Below, one piece after another: positions 29,707 through 64,000 of a stretch of DNA of 64,000 nucleotides. A program made the position numbers and the translations under genes. The notes under the pieces are model-generated. The model did no database searches. It was not told the origin of the DNA and saw nothing but the letters and a program-made list of their open reading frames with translations. This DNA is from Ficedula albicollis. Lineage: Eukaryota; Chordata; Aves; Passeriformes; Muscicapidae. The stretch spans positions 80,894,935 through 80,958,934 of the forward strand of contig NC_021674.1 in assembly GCF_000247815.1 (NCBI RefSeq), written 5' to 3'. Position 1 is the first letter of the stretch, and every line of letters starts with the position of its first letter.

Positions 29707-32700
29707 AATACATTGCTGGGACATCTGCTTCTGCAGGGATTTCCACTGCTCCCTGCCCATCTTCCCGCTCCCAGTTTTCCCATTCACAGATGGCAGCAGG
29801 GGCTGGCCAGGAAGAAAGCCCGGGGATGTGCTGCTCCCTTCTCCTAAAGGTGTAAGGGCAAGGCACAAGGGGCCAGGCAAGGAGGGCTTCCTCCCAAAGG
29901 CAGAGCTGAAATCTATTAGAGGGCTGGAGTTGCGTCTTTAGACCTTTCCTGGCTCTGCTCCCGAGAAAAGCATGTCAGTGAGAAGGGCTGGCAGCGTGCT
30001 GCCGGCTCCCCCGGCTCCCCAGCCCTGGAACACAGGCTCAGCACCCGCCCTGCAGCTTCTGAACGGGACTGAGCCGCACGTGGAGCTGGCTGTCGCCCCA
30101 GCTCTGCTCTGCCTCTCCATGCGCCGCTTCTATGAATCACAGGTGCTGTGCATTTCCCTCCGCGGACTGAAAGGGGTTTTCAAGAGCTCCAAAATCACTC
30201 AAAGTTAATGGGAGCCGGGAGCCCACAGCGCCCCTGAGGAGCTGCACTGCCCCAGCGCCGCTCAAGCCCTGGTGTGTGCTGGAACCGGGATTCCTAAGTC
30301 ACAGGATGCTCTTAAAAATGTGTTTCGCTCTCTCGCACAAGTAGGAGCCAAGGGCTTGAGAGTTCTGGTCTTACTTCTGCAATTAAACTGTTCTAAGTTT
30401 TTTTAGGCAAGTCACAATCCTACTGAGCCTCTTTCACCATCTGTAAACAGGAGATAACAATACTTAACATCCTTCCAAAGTAAATGTTAATGAGACTTCA
30501 GCAGCTTACGTCTGCATTGGGTCTTAGAGATACAAGGCGCTGGGAGAGCATAATGTGCTGTTGTTGCTAATTGTGAATATCCTTCGCTTTACTTTGTTGT
30601 CAATTATTATTAAAAGTGAGAATTTGTGATCCAGTGTAATATTACTCAGAAAAGATTTAGTATCTTTCACAGCCTGTAAATAACTTGGTTGTATTTGTCT
30701 GATGCAGAGATGGTAATAGGAAACAGATTTCAAAAGTGGTGCAAAAAGGAATGTGTGGTTGTTCTGACAATATAGTTTTCTTAAATTTAAACCTGATAAA
30801 TCAACTTTGGACTTATATTTTCTGTGATGAGAATAGTTTTAAGTGAGGCAACACAGATGAATTCCTTAACTGGAACATAAACATTAGAACTATGTTACTA
30901 CCCTTCTGTTGAATTCTAATGAATAAACAGACACATGTCGTGGCTTTAAACAACATTTGGCAAAACAGGATAGGGAATTTGTTCTCAAACTGCAGAAGGA
31001 ATCCGAGCAGGTTCTTCCTTTTACAAACTTTTTAACCCCAAGAAGTGAAAAGTGATGTAGGCATTGCAAATCTAGACACATCAATGTCATGAAGGGCATT
31101 GTGACATTTCAGCTGTTTATCAAAACTCTTCATGTCCATTAACATGAAATATCCATCTGAAGCCATCTAAAATGTGCTAAATGAAAGTTAATTAAGATGC
31201 AGTGAAGATGTTAGATCAAGTAACCCCCTCATAGTGAAAATTACTCATGCACAGTAACTCTGCTCAGTTTCCTTCATCTTTTTCCTTTTCCTATTCCCTC
31301 TGGAACCACAGGACACTAGATACATCCACTCCAAATTTGTATCTTCAGCATGAATGTTTGGTTTTCCTGACCCATCATTCCTACGGATTCACACTACCAT
31401 AGGCTTCCCTGTAGTGGGGCTATCCCTAAAAATCAACCTCACCGTAAAGGGTGGAATAGCTTTTGGCTGTTGTGTCATGAAGAAGTCAGTCTAGGAAATG
31501 CAGAAATTTTCCCAGGGATATGGGATTGCTGGTTAGGGTTTTCCTCTTAGACATTCCCATCCCTAGTTGGCTGAGTCTACATTCCCTAACACCAAAGGGT
31601 TCCCAACCCTTCTGGGCTGTGGTGGCCCAGCTGAAGGATTACTGATGTTGCTGTACTTGTCCTTTGCACAGGAGAGAGTACACACACAAGTACGGGTCAC
31701 TGACACAAAGCAGCCGATTTGTCTCTGGAAAATGAAGTCTGGGCTCTTTCTTTCAGGGCTGAGGGGCTTTTTATGCTCTCAAGCCTCATAAAGCCACTGT
31801 GTAGCTCCAGGTGTGTGCATGGTTTTGTGTGTTTTTAATTTGGGTTCTTAAATACTTTAGATTAAAATTCATAACATTTTTCTAATATAGTAGAAAGTTT
31901 GGAAGAGTCAGCTCTAATTAGTTTTATTATTGTTGGTAGCAGCTCTTAACATACATGGAACTTAAATGGAATCTTGACTTCTGTGGAGCTGGAGCAGATA
32001 GGAATTTCTTACAAGAACAGAAAGGAGTAAAATTTCTAGTCTTTTCCATATTTCTAAGCAGCCAGTTATTTTGGAATCTATTGCAGATGTATCCCATTAA
32101 CTGTCAAGTTACTTAGTAAACCCACCAAATTACTGCACACTCACTCAATAAAAGTGCTAAATATATAAACTAGTGAGGAAGTTCTCGAAGTTTTATTTAA
32201 ATCTCAACAGGGAAAAAATGTTTTGGTTTGGTGATTTTTATTTTGTTGTATTTTGGGGATTTTTGTTTTGTTTTGTTTTGTTTTGGATTTTTTTTTTTCT
32301 TAAGCAAGGAGTAGAGCCAGGGAAAATGAATGTTAAAAAACTAGCAGCACAAAATGAAGGCTTACATTTCCAAACCTCGACATACCACATGTGCCTATAA
32401 AATACAGGAAATGGGTACAAATGTGAAGCTGCACACAGGATTAGAGGCACATGAACACATTTAAAGCAGGTGGAAATAATGTCAGCTGGAGCTGTAGTGT
32501 TAGGTCTGTACCAGGGGGCAAAGAGTAGATGTGGCTGTACTGCTATTAAAGTAGTCTTGATACAATTTTCTGAGAAGAAAGCATAAACGCAAAAAATTCT
32601 GGCATCCTTAAACAAATGTACAGATGTTAGTTGCATCTCTTCCCATTGCTTTTAAAACAGGAAAGCCTCCAGGCCTTCAGTTCAACTGCTAAGACTTCCA

Positions 32701-34419
32701 AATCCAGAGAGCTACTTTGTCAACAAAAGAAGCCTTAGGGAGTAACACAAAAGTGACTTTTTTTAGTCAACTGGCTTTACAGTATCATGCAAGACCAACA
32801 CATGACATCAAGCTATTGAGAAATCTGTGGTCTGGTGCTAAGTTATCCTCGAATAGGTGTGTCATGCATTAAAACAATGATGGGATGTACAGAGAACAAG
32901 TAATAAGATGGCCTCTACTGCCCCCACAGACTCATCCCTACAAGATCAGCACAGGCAGGGTAATCCTCTGTAAAATTTCTGTTTTCCCTCGTATTTACCA
33001 GTTAGGACCCTTCAGGGCATTCTATATCAGAAAGAGTCTGCCAGGATCAGTGTAAGGTCTACAGAGGAACCAAGCTTTTCATCTCTTTTTCAGACAATCC
33101 AACCATCAGCAAGGGTAAAGGTAATTTGTAATTAGCTATGCCTGGTTCTACATCTCCTCCCTCAAGATCCTGGGAGCAGCTTGAGCTACAAACCCAGCAG
33201 CCAGGTGCAAGGGCTGAGAGATGGCACAGAGGCACAGCACAGGATGGCCCTGGCCCTGTCTGCATCCTCTGGGATATGAGCTGCTCTCTGTGCACAGTTG
33301 GTAAAGTTTACTGCATCCTGTGCTTCTCCTGCCAAACTCTTGCTCACAGTGAGGATCCAAATCAAAGGCTCTTCTACTTCTGCAGCCCTGCCTCCTCATA
33401 GCAGCTTAGATTACACATTTTCCATGGACTAGAGGAGCACCCATATCCTACAGCTTAAAAGCAAAACCTGAAGAATTGCCCAGTCCAAAGAAATTTGTGT
33501 TTCCAAAAAAGTCAAAATGTGAATGATTTCAGAGTCTGGAATCCCTTCAATCAGCGCCTTCCAAAAACAACCCTAGCCCTGCATCCAAAATCTACTGAGG
33601 GAGAAAAAACAAGCAAATCTTTCCCACTTCTGAGGATATGGCATACTTGCTTCAGCGCCCATTAAATGAGATAGTAAGTTTTCCTCCTCTTTGCCAGGTT
33701 AAACTATAGATATTCCTTCCCATTCTCTTGTACTGTGCTCTTCCAGAGCACAAATAAAGCACCATCTGGCCCTTCATTAACTCTATTTGATTTCTTTTGA
33801 TCTCATGTAAACGATGAGAAAAAGATCTAAGACTCCCTTCTCCTCTTTAGACATGTGCATAACTCACATCAGTGTCAATGAGAGTTAAACATGCCTACAG
33901 AGAGGAAGAAATAGAAACCACTGTGTGTTTCACTGTAGCATCTTTGCATGTGCAAAATGGAAACAAAATGGTCCAAAACCTAATTCCCAGATCACATTCC
34001 TCCAAATCTCAAAGTGAACCTCAGAGAGGATGTAGAAATACCAGGATACTGTGACAGGACACAATGGGGTTGTTGATGTTCTTATTCATAAAGAAAATCC
34101 TCTTGATTGTCATGAATTCAAGCGTCTGCAGCCCAAAGGAAGAGAAAAAGAATAAAATTTAAAATGCATTTTGAAGTTTTTCACAATGTACTTGATTTTC
34201 TGTTTATATACAAGACAAAATTTGCTGTAAATTAATGTCCAAGGTCACGGTGCCTTCCAAAGCTCCTCTTCTATTTGCCGTCCACAACCCCCCTCCCTAA
34301 ACAACACCATCACGATCCAGACGAATGAAGCACGTTCAGCATTATCTTTTCTTACTGCTGGTTCAATTTGTAAGGACAAAAGATGCTCTTTCTGTTTTGC
34401 GTTGAGCAAAGAAGCAATG

Positions 34420-36740
<2,321 letters not shown>

Positions 36741-36764
36741 AATAATCATCCTTTGGTCTTTGAA

Positions 36765-36777
36765 CACCAGGGGGCTG
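36765..36777 (+). promoter_or_regulatory. Possible CTCF site core
   Basis: caccagggggctg matches the central part of the CTCF consensus (CCANNAGGGGGC). It lies about 100 nt right of the longest poly-G run, at the edge of an upstream CpG island. One short match has limited weight. Confidence 0.3.
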
Positions 36778-36848
36778 AGAGGACTTTTCAAGACAAATTC
36801 CTCTGGCGATGATGTATATTTCACACTTACTGTGCGCTTTCCACTGGG

Positions 36849-36896
36849 AAAAGAGAAAGAAGAAGAAAGGAAGAAAAAGAAAGAAAGAAAGAAAAT
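36849..36896. repeat. (GAAA)n purine-rich microsatellite
   Basis: Imperfect GAAA/AAGA units to the right of the upstream CpG island. Confidence 0.8.
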
Positions 36897-37429
36897 AATA
36901 GAGTGAAAGAAGAAAACACTAAAGGAAATAATTGAATTTATCTACATGAATGACTGAAAGAATCTGGACCGCAAAGCATGTCTACATTTAATATAGAATA
37001 GTTCAATCGATATTCGTGTATGTGTGTATATGTGTTTGGACATACATACAGATTTATGTTATTATGTATATGTGCATGGATATACACACAGGCATTTGTT
37101 TATTGCTAAAAAGGCGCCATGGGATTTTACCCACGCAAAATATAGAGGACAGCGATTTTAAAGCCCCGCTTTTCTTGAGTTCCCACTGGCGCCTCGTCCT
37201 CGCCCCGCTCCTCGGTTAATCGTGAGCAGAGTGCTCGCACAGTTTTAATAACTGTCTCCCTTTCAGCGCATCATCGAAAGAACAGTATATTGAAAAGATA
37301 TATCTTTATGCGACACTTGATAGGTAACTCGGGGGAAATGATCTCCTGGATGTTACTCTGAACGCATTTTGGTCTGGCTAATTGCGGGGGAATATAATTT
37401 TGATGAGCCAAAACCCTTCATTCAGGTGA

Positions 37430-38060
37430 CAGGGTGTAATCGGCCCAGGCTCTGGGGTTCAGCCGGCACCTCGCTGCAGCGGGCGACGTGGGCGTGCGTG
37501 GGCTGCACGGCAGAGAAGCCTGTTTGATGCCTTCTTCAAAAATCCCTGCCCAGATGGAGCTCAGTTTTCTCCTTCATCGATTCCTTCCTACCCCTAAAGC
37601 CTACCCGCCTGCCTCTTTCTCCGACAGCTCCTCGATGACGCGCTCGCCCGCCGCTTCTTTGGTGCCCCGTTCCCAGGCAGACTGTCCCTAAAAAGCCGAG
37701 GGAGCGCGGCTGCGGGCCGTGGGGATGCTCCAGCACGGACACGGGACCGCGGGAGCCGCGGCGGGTCCCGGAGTGCGCGGTGCCCCTTCCCCGTCCCCAG
37801 ACGTGGGCCGCCGCCAGCCTGCGGCTCGCCTGGGCTTCGGGGATGTTTGTAGGGGAGGAAAAAATAGCGAAAAACCTAGTGCAGCCCCCGGAGTGAGTGA
37901 TTGCGCTCCCTCGGCAGCGAGAGACGCGCGGGGCTGATCCGAAAATCCGGGCGTGAGGCTGCGAGGTGAAGCCTTCGGGCTCCCAGCGCCGCGTCCCACT
38001 GCTCGGGTAAAGACCAATCGGCGAAGGTGCGTCTCAGTCAGCGAGACAGTGCAATTCCCC
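37430..38060. promoter_or_regulatory. CpG island upstream of TBX18
   Basis: High GC with many CpG dinucleotides (densest at about 37,640-37,950), flanked by AT-rich DNA on both sides. It has no poly-G run. No coding sequence is recognised; open frames on both strands reflect the low stop-codon density of GC-rich DNA. Confidence 0.45.
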
Positions 38061-38689
38061 TCGCATATAAACACAGGAACGGCCTTTCATGAAATTCAGA
38101 CAACTTTGTAAAACACCATCTACTCACACGTTCACACCGAGAAGAGCAGTAAAAGGATATGAGTGCAGGGTCTGGATTTTATATTTCCCTGTCCTCTGGG
38201 GTCTGGTCTTAGACGGAGGGGATTGTGTTTTTTTATTTTAGGGATTTTTTTTTTCTTTTTCTGTGTGGGGAAAGATTAACCTTTGGAGCGGAGAAATACA
38301 GGTGCTCCCAGGAATTTCTCTCCCCCCGCCCTCCCCCCACGCACACATCTAGGAGAGAAGCGCCAAACTGGGTTCTGCGGGACAGGGAAAGAGAGATTAC
38401 AACGTTGAAAGTTAAAACAAAGGGGTCTCTCGTTTCCCACCGAGCAGTAGTGGGCAAGTCATGGCAGGGAAAAAAGTCCTTAGCAAGTGAGGGAAGAAGG
38501 AAGAGAGCCAGTTCAAGACGGAGAGACAGGCACTTTCGTTCAGAAATGGTCTACGCTCGGAACAGGAAAAATCGACTCTTTCCTTCACATCTGTCCGATT
38601 ATTTCGGCTTATTTATATCGGATGGTGAAATATCATCTTCTCCCTCGCCTCCCTGGAAACAGGAAAAGCACTAGTAGCTCTCTCCTGCG

Positions 38690-38960
38690 GGATAAGCTTT
38701 TCTGCCGCCGAGAGCAAGCGCTGTCCGAGGGATCCGGGGGCTGCTCCGCGCACCTCCTGCCCCGCCGCCGGCCCTCGCCCGTGTCCCACGGAGCCTCAGG
38801 GCGCCTCGCAGGCCAGCCTCGTGTTCGGGGAGCCCTGCGAGGCGCGGAAAAGGAGGCCCGATCCTGCAGTCACACCCGCACAGCGTTCGGACTCAGCAGA
38901 GACCCTAAGGTCAGCTTCCGAAGCAGCCTGCTGGGCCGTTTCGTGGCCATAAAGTCCTTA
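38690..38960. promoter_or_regulatory. Small CpG-rich segment
   Basis: CpG-dense block immediately left of an A14-G63-A44 homopolymer cluster. No gene recognised. Confidence 0.35.
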
Positions 38961-39001
38961 AGTAACCTTGCATTAAAAACGCAGGGGAAAAAAAAAAAAA
39001 A

Positions 39002-40439
<1,438 letters not shown>

Positions 40440-40892
40440 GCTGTAATGCAGTTCCTCAGCATTTTCACCCGTCCGGAAAGCCGGTCGGTTGGCTGAGCGT
40501 TTATTTCCGTACGCGGATCTTATTTATACACCGCAGCAGGGGAGCGACTACATTTTTCTTTTTTTTCCCTCTAAGTTTTCAAACGAGACCTGAGGCTGCG
40601 GGGGTAGGGCCCGGTGAGGCCGGCCGGGCCGAGGGGCTCGGGGGGCACGGGGAAAGGCCGGTGCCCGCGGTGGCGCGCTCCTGCCTCGGTGCGCGGCCGT
40701 GCCGCGCTGCTGGAGCGGGAGCAAAACTTGCCACGCCGTCTCGATGAGCCCTTCCCTAACCCCACTCGCGGCGGCTGTTTGAGCGCTGCCGTGGCCACGC
40801 TCCTGGCAGGTTGGGCTCGGCTTCGGCGCCACCGGCCACAACCGCGGCGAGGCTCGCCGAGGGTCAGGCTAAAGCGGGGTCACTCCAGGCGA

Positions 40893-40893
<1 letters not shown>

Positions 40894-40926
<33 letters not shown>
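40894..40926. repeat. Poly-G run 4 (33 nt), flanked by a 62-nt direct repeat
   Basis: The left flank 40832-40893 recurs at 40929-40990 with one mismatch. The arrangement suggests one locus entered twice around a false G run. Confidence 0.95.
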
Positions 40927-40932
<6 letters not shown>

Positions 40933-41332
40933 CCACAACCGCGGCGAGGCTCGCCGAGGTTCAGGCTAAAGCGGGGTCACTCCAGGCGACAAAGGGCTCT
41001 GTGCGCCGTGAGAGCGCGGGGGCTTCCCCTCTCTTCCCCTGTTCCCTTTTCCCGGCTCCTCAGCTAGGAGCACCGAACGGGATGCTGCATGCTCTGCGCT
41101 CCTGGATGCTGCGTACAGAGCGGCCTCGTCGTCCGCTGGGTTTGGGACCCGTCAGTCGAGTTCCGTAGTTTGAACCCGGGGAGTCTCAAGTGTCGGGAAA
41201 CCGACCCCGCTCCCTCTCGGTCCGGCTCGGCCGCACAGCTGAAGCCCGTCGGGCGGGCACACGAGGCGGTGCGTGCCCGGGACAGGCCCCTGGATGAATA
41301 CCAGGGGCTTGCCCACGGCCGCCCGGGCACCG

Positions 41333-41333
<1 letters not shown>

Positions 41334-41375
<42 letters not shown>
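41334..41375. repeat. Poly-G run 5 (42 nt), flanked by a 25-nt direct repeat
   Basis: The 25 nt at 41310-41334 recur exactly at 41376-41400, on either side of the run. The architecture is the same as run 4. Confidence 0.95.
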
Positions 41376-41376
<1 letters not shown>

Positions 41377-41660
41377 GCCCACGGCCGCCCGGGCACCGCG
41401 AGCCTGGGCCCGCCGTGGGATCACCGGGAATCGCCTGCGCCCCGCGCTGGGAGCCGCGCTCGTTTGGCGCCCGACGAGGCTGACACGCACAAGCGGGAGC
41501 AGGGGACGGCCCGTTCTCATCGCAAAGCAATAAAGAGCCCTGCCGCCGCTCCGGACCACCGTTCCCCCCTAGTGCCACTTATTCCGTCGGGCTGCAGCCC
41601 ACCTGGCAGCGGGGAAGGCAGCCCGGCCGGAGGATCCCCGGTGGAGCGGGACATGAGGGC

Positions 41661-42649
41661 TCCCCGGGACTTTCCTGCCTCTTTTAAATTTAAGCCACGC
41701 TTAATCTTCTCTCAACACTTCTGAGGATCCTCTGTATCCCTGGGACAGTCGCTCTAGGCTTGCTGTTCACCCTGTTATAGGAGAGCTGGAAGTGCTAATT
41801 GGCCCCCGACACACGCTCAGCCGCAAGCAAGGGCAAGGGAGAGGGACGGGGGCGAAGGTGCACTTGGGATGTACAGAAACAGGGTTTACAGACTACTTTC
41901 TCACCGCCTATAATTTTTTCTGCAGTTGACAATGTTTGACTGACTAGCCACCGTCAGCTCCTTGCTGTCAGTTTTACGCGCCACGTCTCCTTAGGGTGAA
42001 GCGATTAGGCTCACTTGGGGGGCGGAAGGAAGAAGAGGCTAATGATATAAATATGTTTTCCTTAGTGACCACCTCTATGGATCCCTGCTGGGTAGTTACA
42101 GAAAACCATGTCTTTGAAGGGAAAAGGACCCTGTAGATATTTCACTCTCTGCTGGTGCCCGGCTTCAATGTTAGAAAAGATCTGCAAAAATCACACCGTG
42201 AATGGCAGATCGTGGCCATAACCTTCCAGTAAATATCCCTCAAGATTTTCGAAGGGAAGACAGGAAAATATCTTTCTGGTGGAAAACAATTTTTCCCCCC
42301 TGAAATCTAAATATGTGACTCTCCTACATCAAATAAGCTCTGCCTTACCAATTGCCTAAAACCCAGACTGCATTTTTAAGTCCGGAAATAAAAGTAACCC
42401 CAGAAAGGTGTTTTGGATATATATATATTATTCCATTAGCAGATCACTATATATATAGAGTCTTCTCTCTTTCATCATCCCATAAAAAATTAATCGGACA
42501 GACATATGGATAACAGGTTGTTCGATAAATTTAAATCCAAACAGTTATTCCAAAAAAGTCAAGAAATGAAAACAACATGCCACATATCAACCTACAGAAA
42601 TCTAGGGAGGAGTAAAAAACCTCAAAACAAGGGGCATTCCTCTAAAAAT
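41661..42649. other. Non-coding DNA between CpG islands
   Basis: Moderate to low GC, with a short (TA)n patch at about 42,417-42,460. No gene recognised. Confidence 0.6.
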
Positions 42650-43790
<1,141 letters not shown>

Positions 43791-45039
43791 GTTTCGATCA
43801 CTCTCGCACATCTGATTTCCTTCAGATTCAATCACGGCTGGAAAGGCACAGCAGACAGACTTTAGACCACGGAACAGTTAATATGTCCCAGATTTAATGC
43901 AAAGATAAACTAACTCCACATAACTGTTCTTCGGTGACAGGCATTAAGCATTTTCTGCTCTCCTATCAATTCAGAACGACAGCATCTGCAGGGCAATTTT
44001 TTTCGTAGTGACGAGTTTTTCTCAGACAAGTTGCCATCTCTTCCAATGTGAAGAAAGTTAGTGCTCCTACGGCGGTTCCGTTTCTGTTTTATTTTTTTCT
44101 TTAATTAATTATCTTTCTGTCACATACCTAATTTTTCACGTCTGGAAAGTACTTTTACAATTTTAACGCTGATAACCTTATTCTAAGGGATAATTTATCT
44201 CTAGGGTTTATTTATTAATCAGCTCGTTCCTCACAGTCTCTGACGAAACAGCTATTGAAATTAGCGATAAATTTGCATTTTACGGGTAGGTAAAATGCGA
44301 TAGTGGAAACGTAACGTCTCCTAAATGGCAGCTATTTCCGTTTCAGATTACGATCAGAAATCTCAGCTGTGCCACTCGACGGTCCGAACAGGACCTCCAA
44401 GGCTGTGACACAGGCGAAACACATCACGAATTTCCTTCTCTCCGTTGCCTAAAACAGAATGAGTTTGCGATCTTATTCTCCTAAACAGTGAAATCTGCCC
44501 CACTGATTTTTATTTTTTTTCAAAGCTGGAACGTTTCTATTTCTATTTCTTTCAAGGGAACACGTCACTCCATTTAGTTCTGAGGGGAAAAAAAAAAAAA
44601 AAAAGGAAAAATGTCCCAACAAGAGGGAAAAATAAAACAAAAGAAAAAAAAACACAACAAACCAAACACAAAAGCAAACACAACAAAAATCTCACTCGCT
44701 TTTTCATTTCCTTGGGTATGCAAAGCAAAGAATATCTGTTCCAAAACTTTAATAGCTTTACTCACTGGAAAGACACGAAAGAGGATTTTCCCTGTAACTA
44801 TTTTATGCACCTGAATATGATTATTACTAAAGTTACTGCTGCTGGATGCATCGATGTTCATACAAGGATCGGTTTAATTCTCGTTTTATTGCAGCCTCAG
44901 CGCTAATGGGCTGGGTTTAGCGGAGTCTGTGGATGCTACGCTGGAACCTCACTGCAGCCAGAGTTTGAATAACAACGCGACGAACCTCCGAGCGAAACAG
45001 TAACAGCAATAATTCCTAATTCCTTGCAGCAAAACAGGG
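43791..45039. other. AT-rich non-coding DNA upstream of the TBX18 island
   Basis: Contains an A-rich patch at about 44,587-44,700. No exon recognised. It lies directly upstream of the promoter island. Confidence 0.6.
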
Positions 45040-45195
45040 CACAACGTCATTTTTTAACGTCCGAACGGTTTTCCCGGCCGAAACGCTGCGCTTCAGGGGA
45101 GCCCCCCCTTCCCTCCGCGCCTCGGGGGGAGATGCGGCGGGGGGCGGGGGCGTCCCTTTGGCGTTCATTGCGGCGCATCAGCCGCGGGCCGGGGG

Positions 45196-45601
<406 letters not shown>

Positions 45602-45617
45602 CGGCTCCGCCCGGCCC

Positions 45618-63918
<18,301 letters not shown>

Positions 63919-64000
63919 GTAACAAGTGTCTTTGTGTTCTTTCAAAGCAAAAATGAAAGGTGAAGCTTGGCCCATCACACCTTACAAAAGTGTGTCACTC

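Larger units (their letters stand above)
40440..41660. promoter_or_regulatory. CpG island with two short poly-G runs
   Basis: GC-rich, CpG-dense segment. Two G runs (33 and 42 nt) in it are each flanked by direct copies of the same sequence, which suggests assembly error. Open frames on both strands give Gly/Pro/Arg-rich translations without recognisable domains. Confidence 0.45.

Noticed and set aside
29115..29941. Frames of about 180 codons with Asn-Pro or Gly-Leu/Gly-Ile repeats
   Set aside because: The repeats come from the TCCCAA hexamer arrays, not from a protein-coding constraint.

Overview
The window looks like nuclear DNA from a bird. A reverse-oriented fragment of a CR1-type LINE lies at about 2,000-2,830, and the only recognisable gene is a vertebrate T-box gene with typical GT-AG introns. 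I found no bacterial, viral, CRISPR or mobile-operon content, so features such as ribosome binding sites and operons do not apply.

Layout: positions 1 to about 34,400 are a gene-poor, AT-leaning stretch with the CR1 fragment, short microsatellites, a hexamer array near 29.3 kb and many short tandem duplications. From about 34.4 to 47.5 kb there is a series of CpG-rich islands separated by AT-rich DNA; the last island carries the 5' end of the T-box gene. From 46.3 kb to the right edge lies the gene itself, on the + strand, which I call TBX18. Seven coding exons can be placed to the base: exon 1 (3' part only, 46,304-46,376), exon 2 (47,024-47,450), exon 3 (49,011-49,112), exon 4 (52,013-52,184), exon 5 (58,788-58,955), exon 6 (60,154-60,218) and exon 7 (63,824-63,918). 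Exons 2-7 join in one frame and encode the whole T-box DNA-binding domain. The last coding exon, with the C-terminal region, lies beyond the right edge. The start codon is not visible.

The most striking feature is nine uninterrupted poly-G runs (33 to 1,715 nt, together 4,388 nt, about 7% of the window), all G on the + strand. They sit in CpG islands or next to poly-A/T tracts. Two are bracketed by direct copies of the same flanking sequence, and two cut into TBX18 coding exons. I read them as sequencing or gap-filling artefacts (G is the no-signal base in two-colour short-read chemistry) and not as biology. They hide the N-terminus of TBX18 and would create a false polyglycine tract in exon 2. 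About a dozen short tandem duplications with near-identical copies may share an assembly origin or may be real.

I did not find an undescribed biological system. What is worth following up is the masked TBX18 promoter and first exon, the island chain upstream, a few AT-rich intronic blocks that look like candidate enhancers, and a 51-nt inverted repeat just upstream of exon 7.
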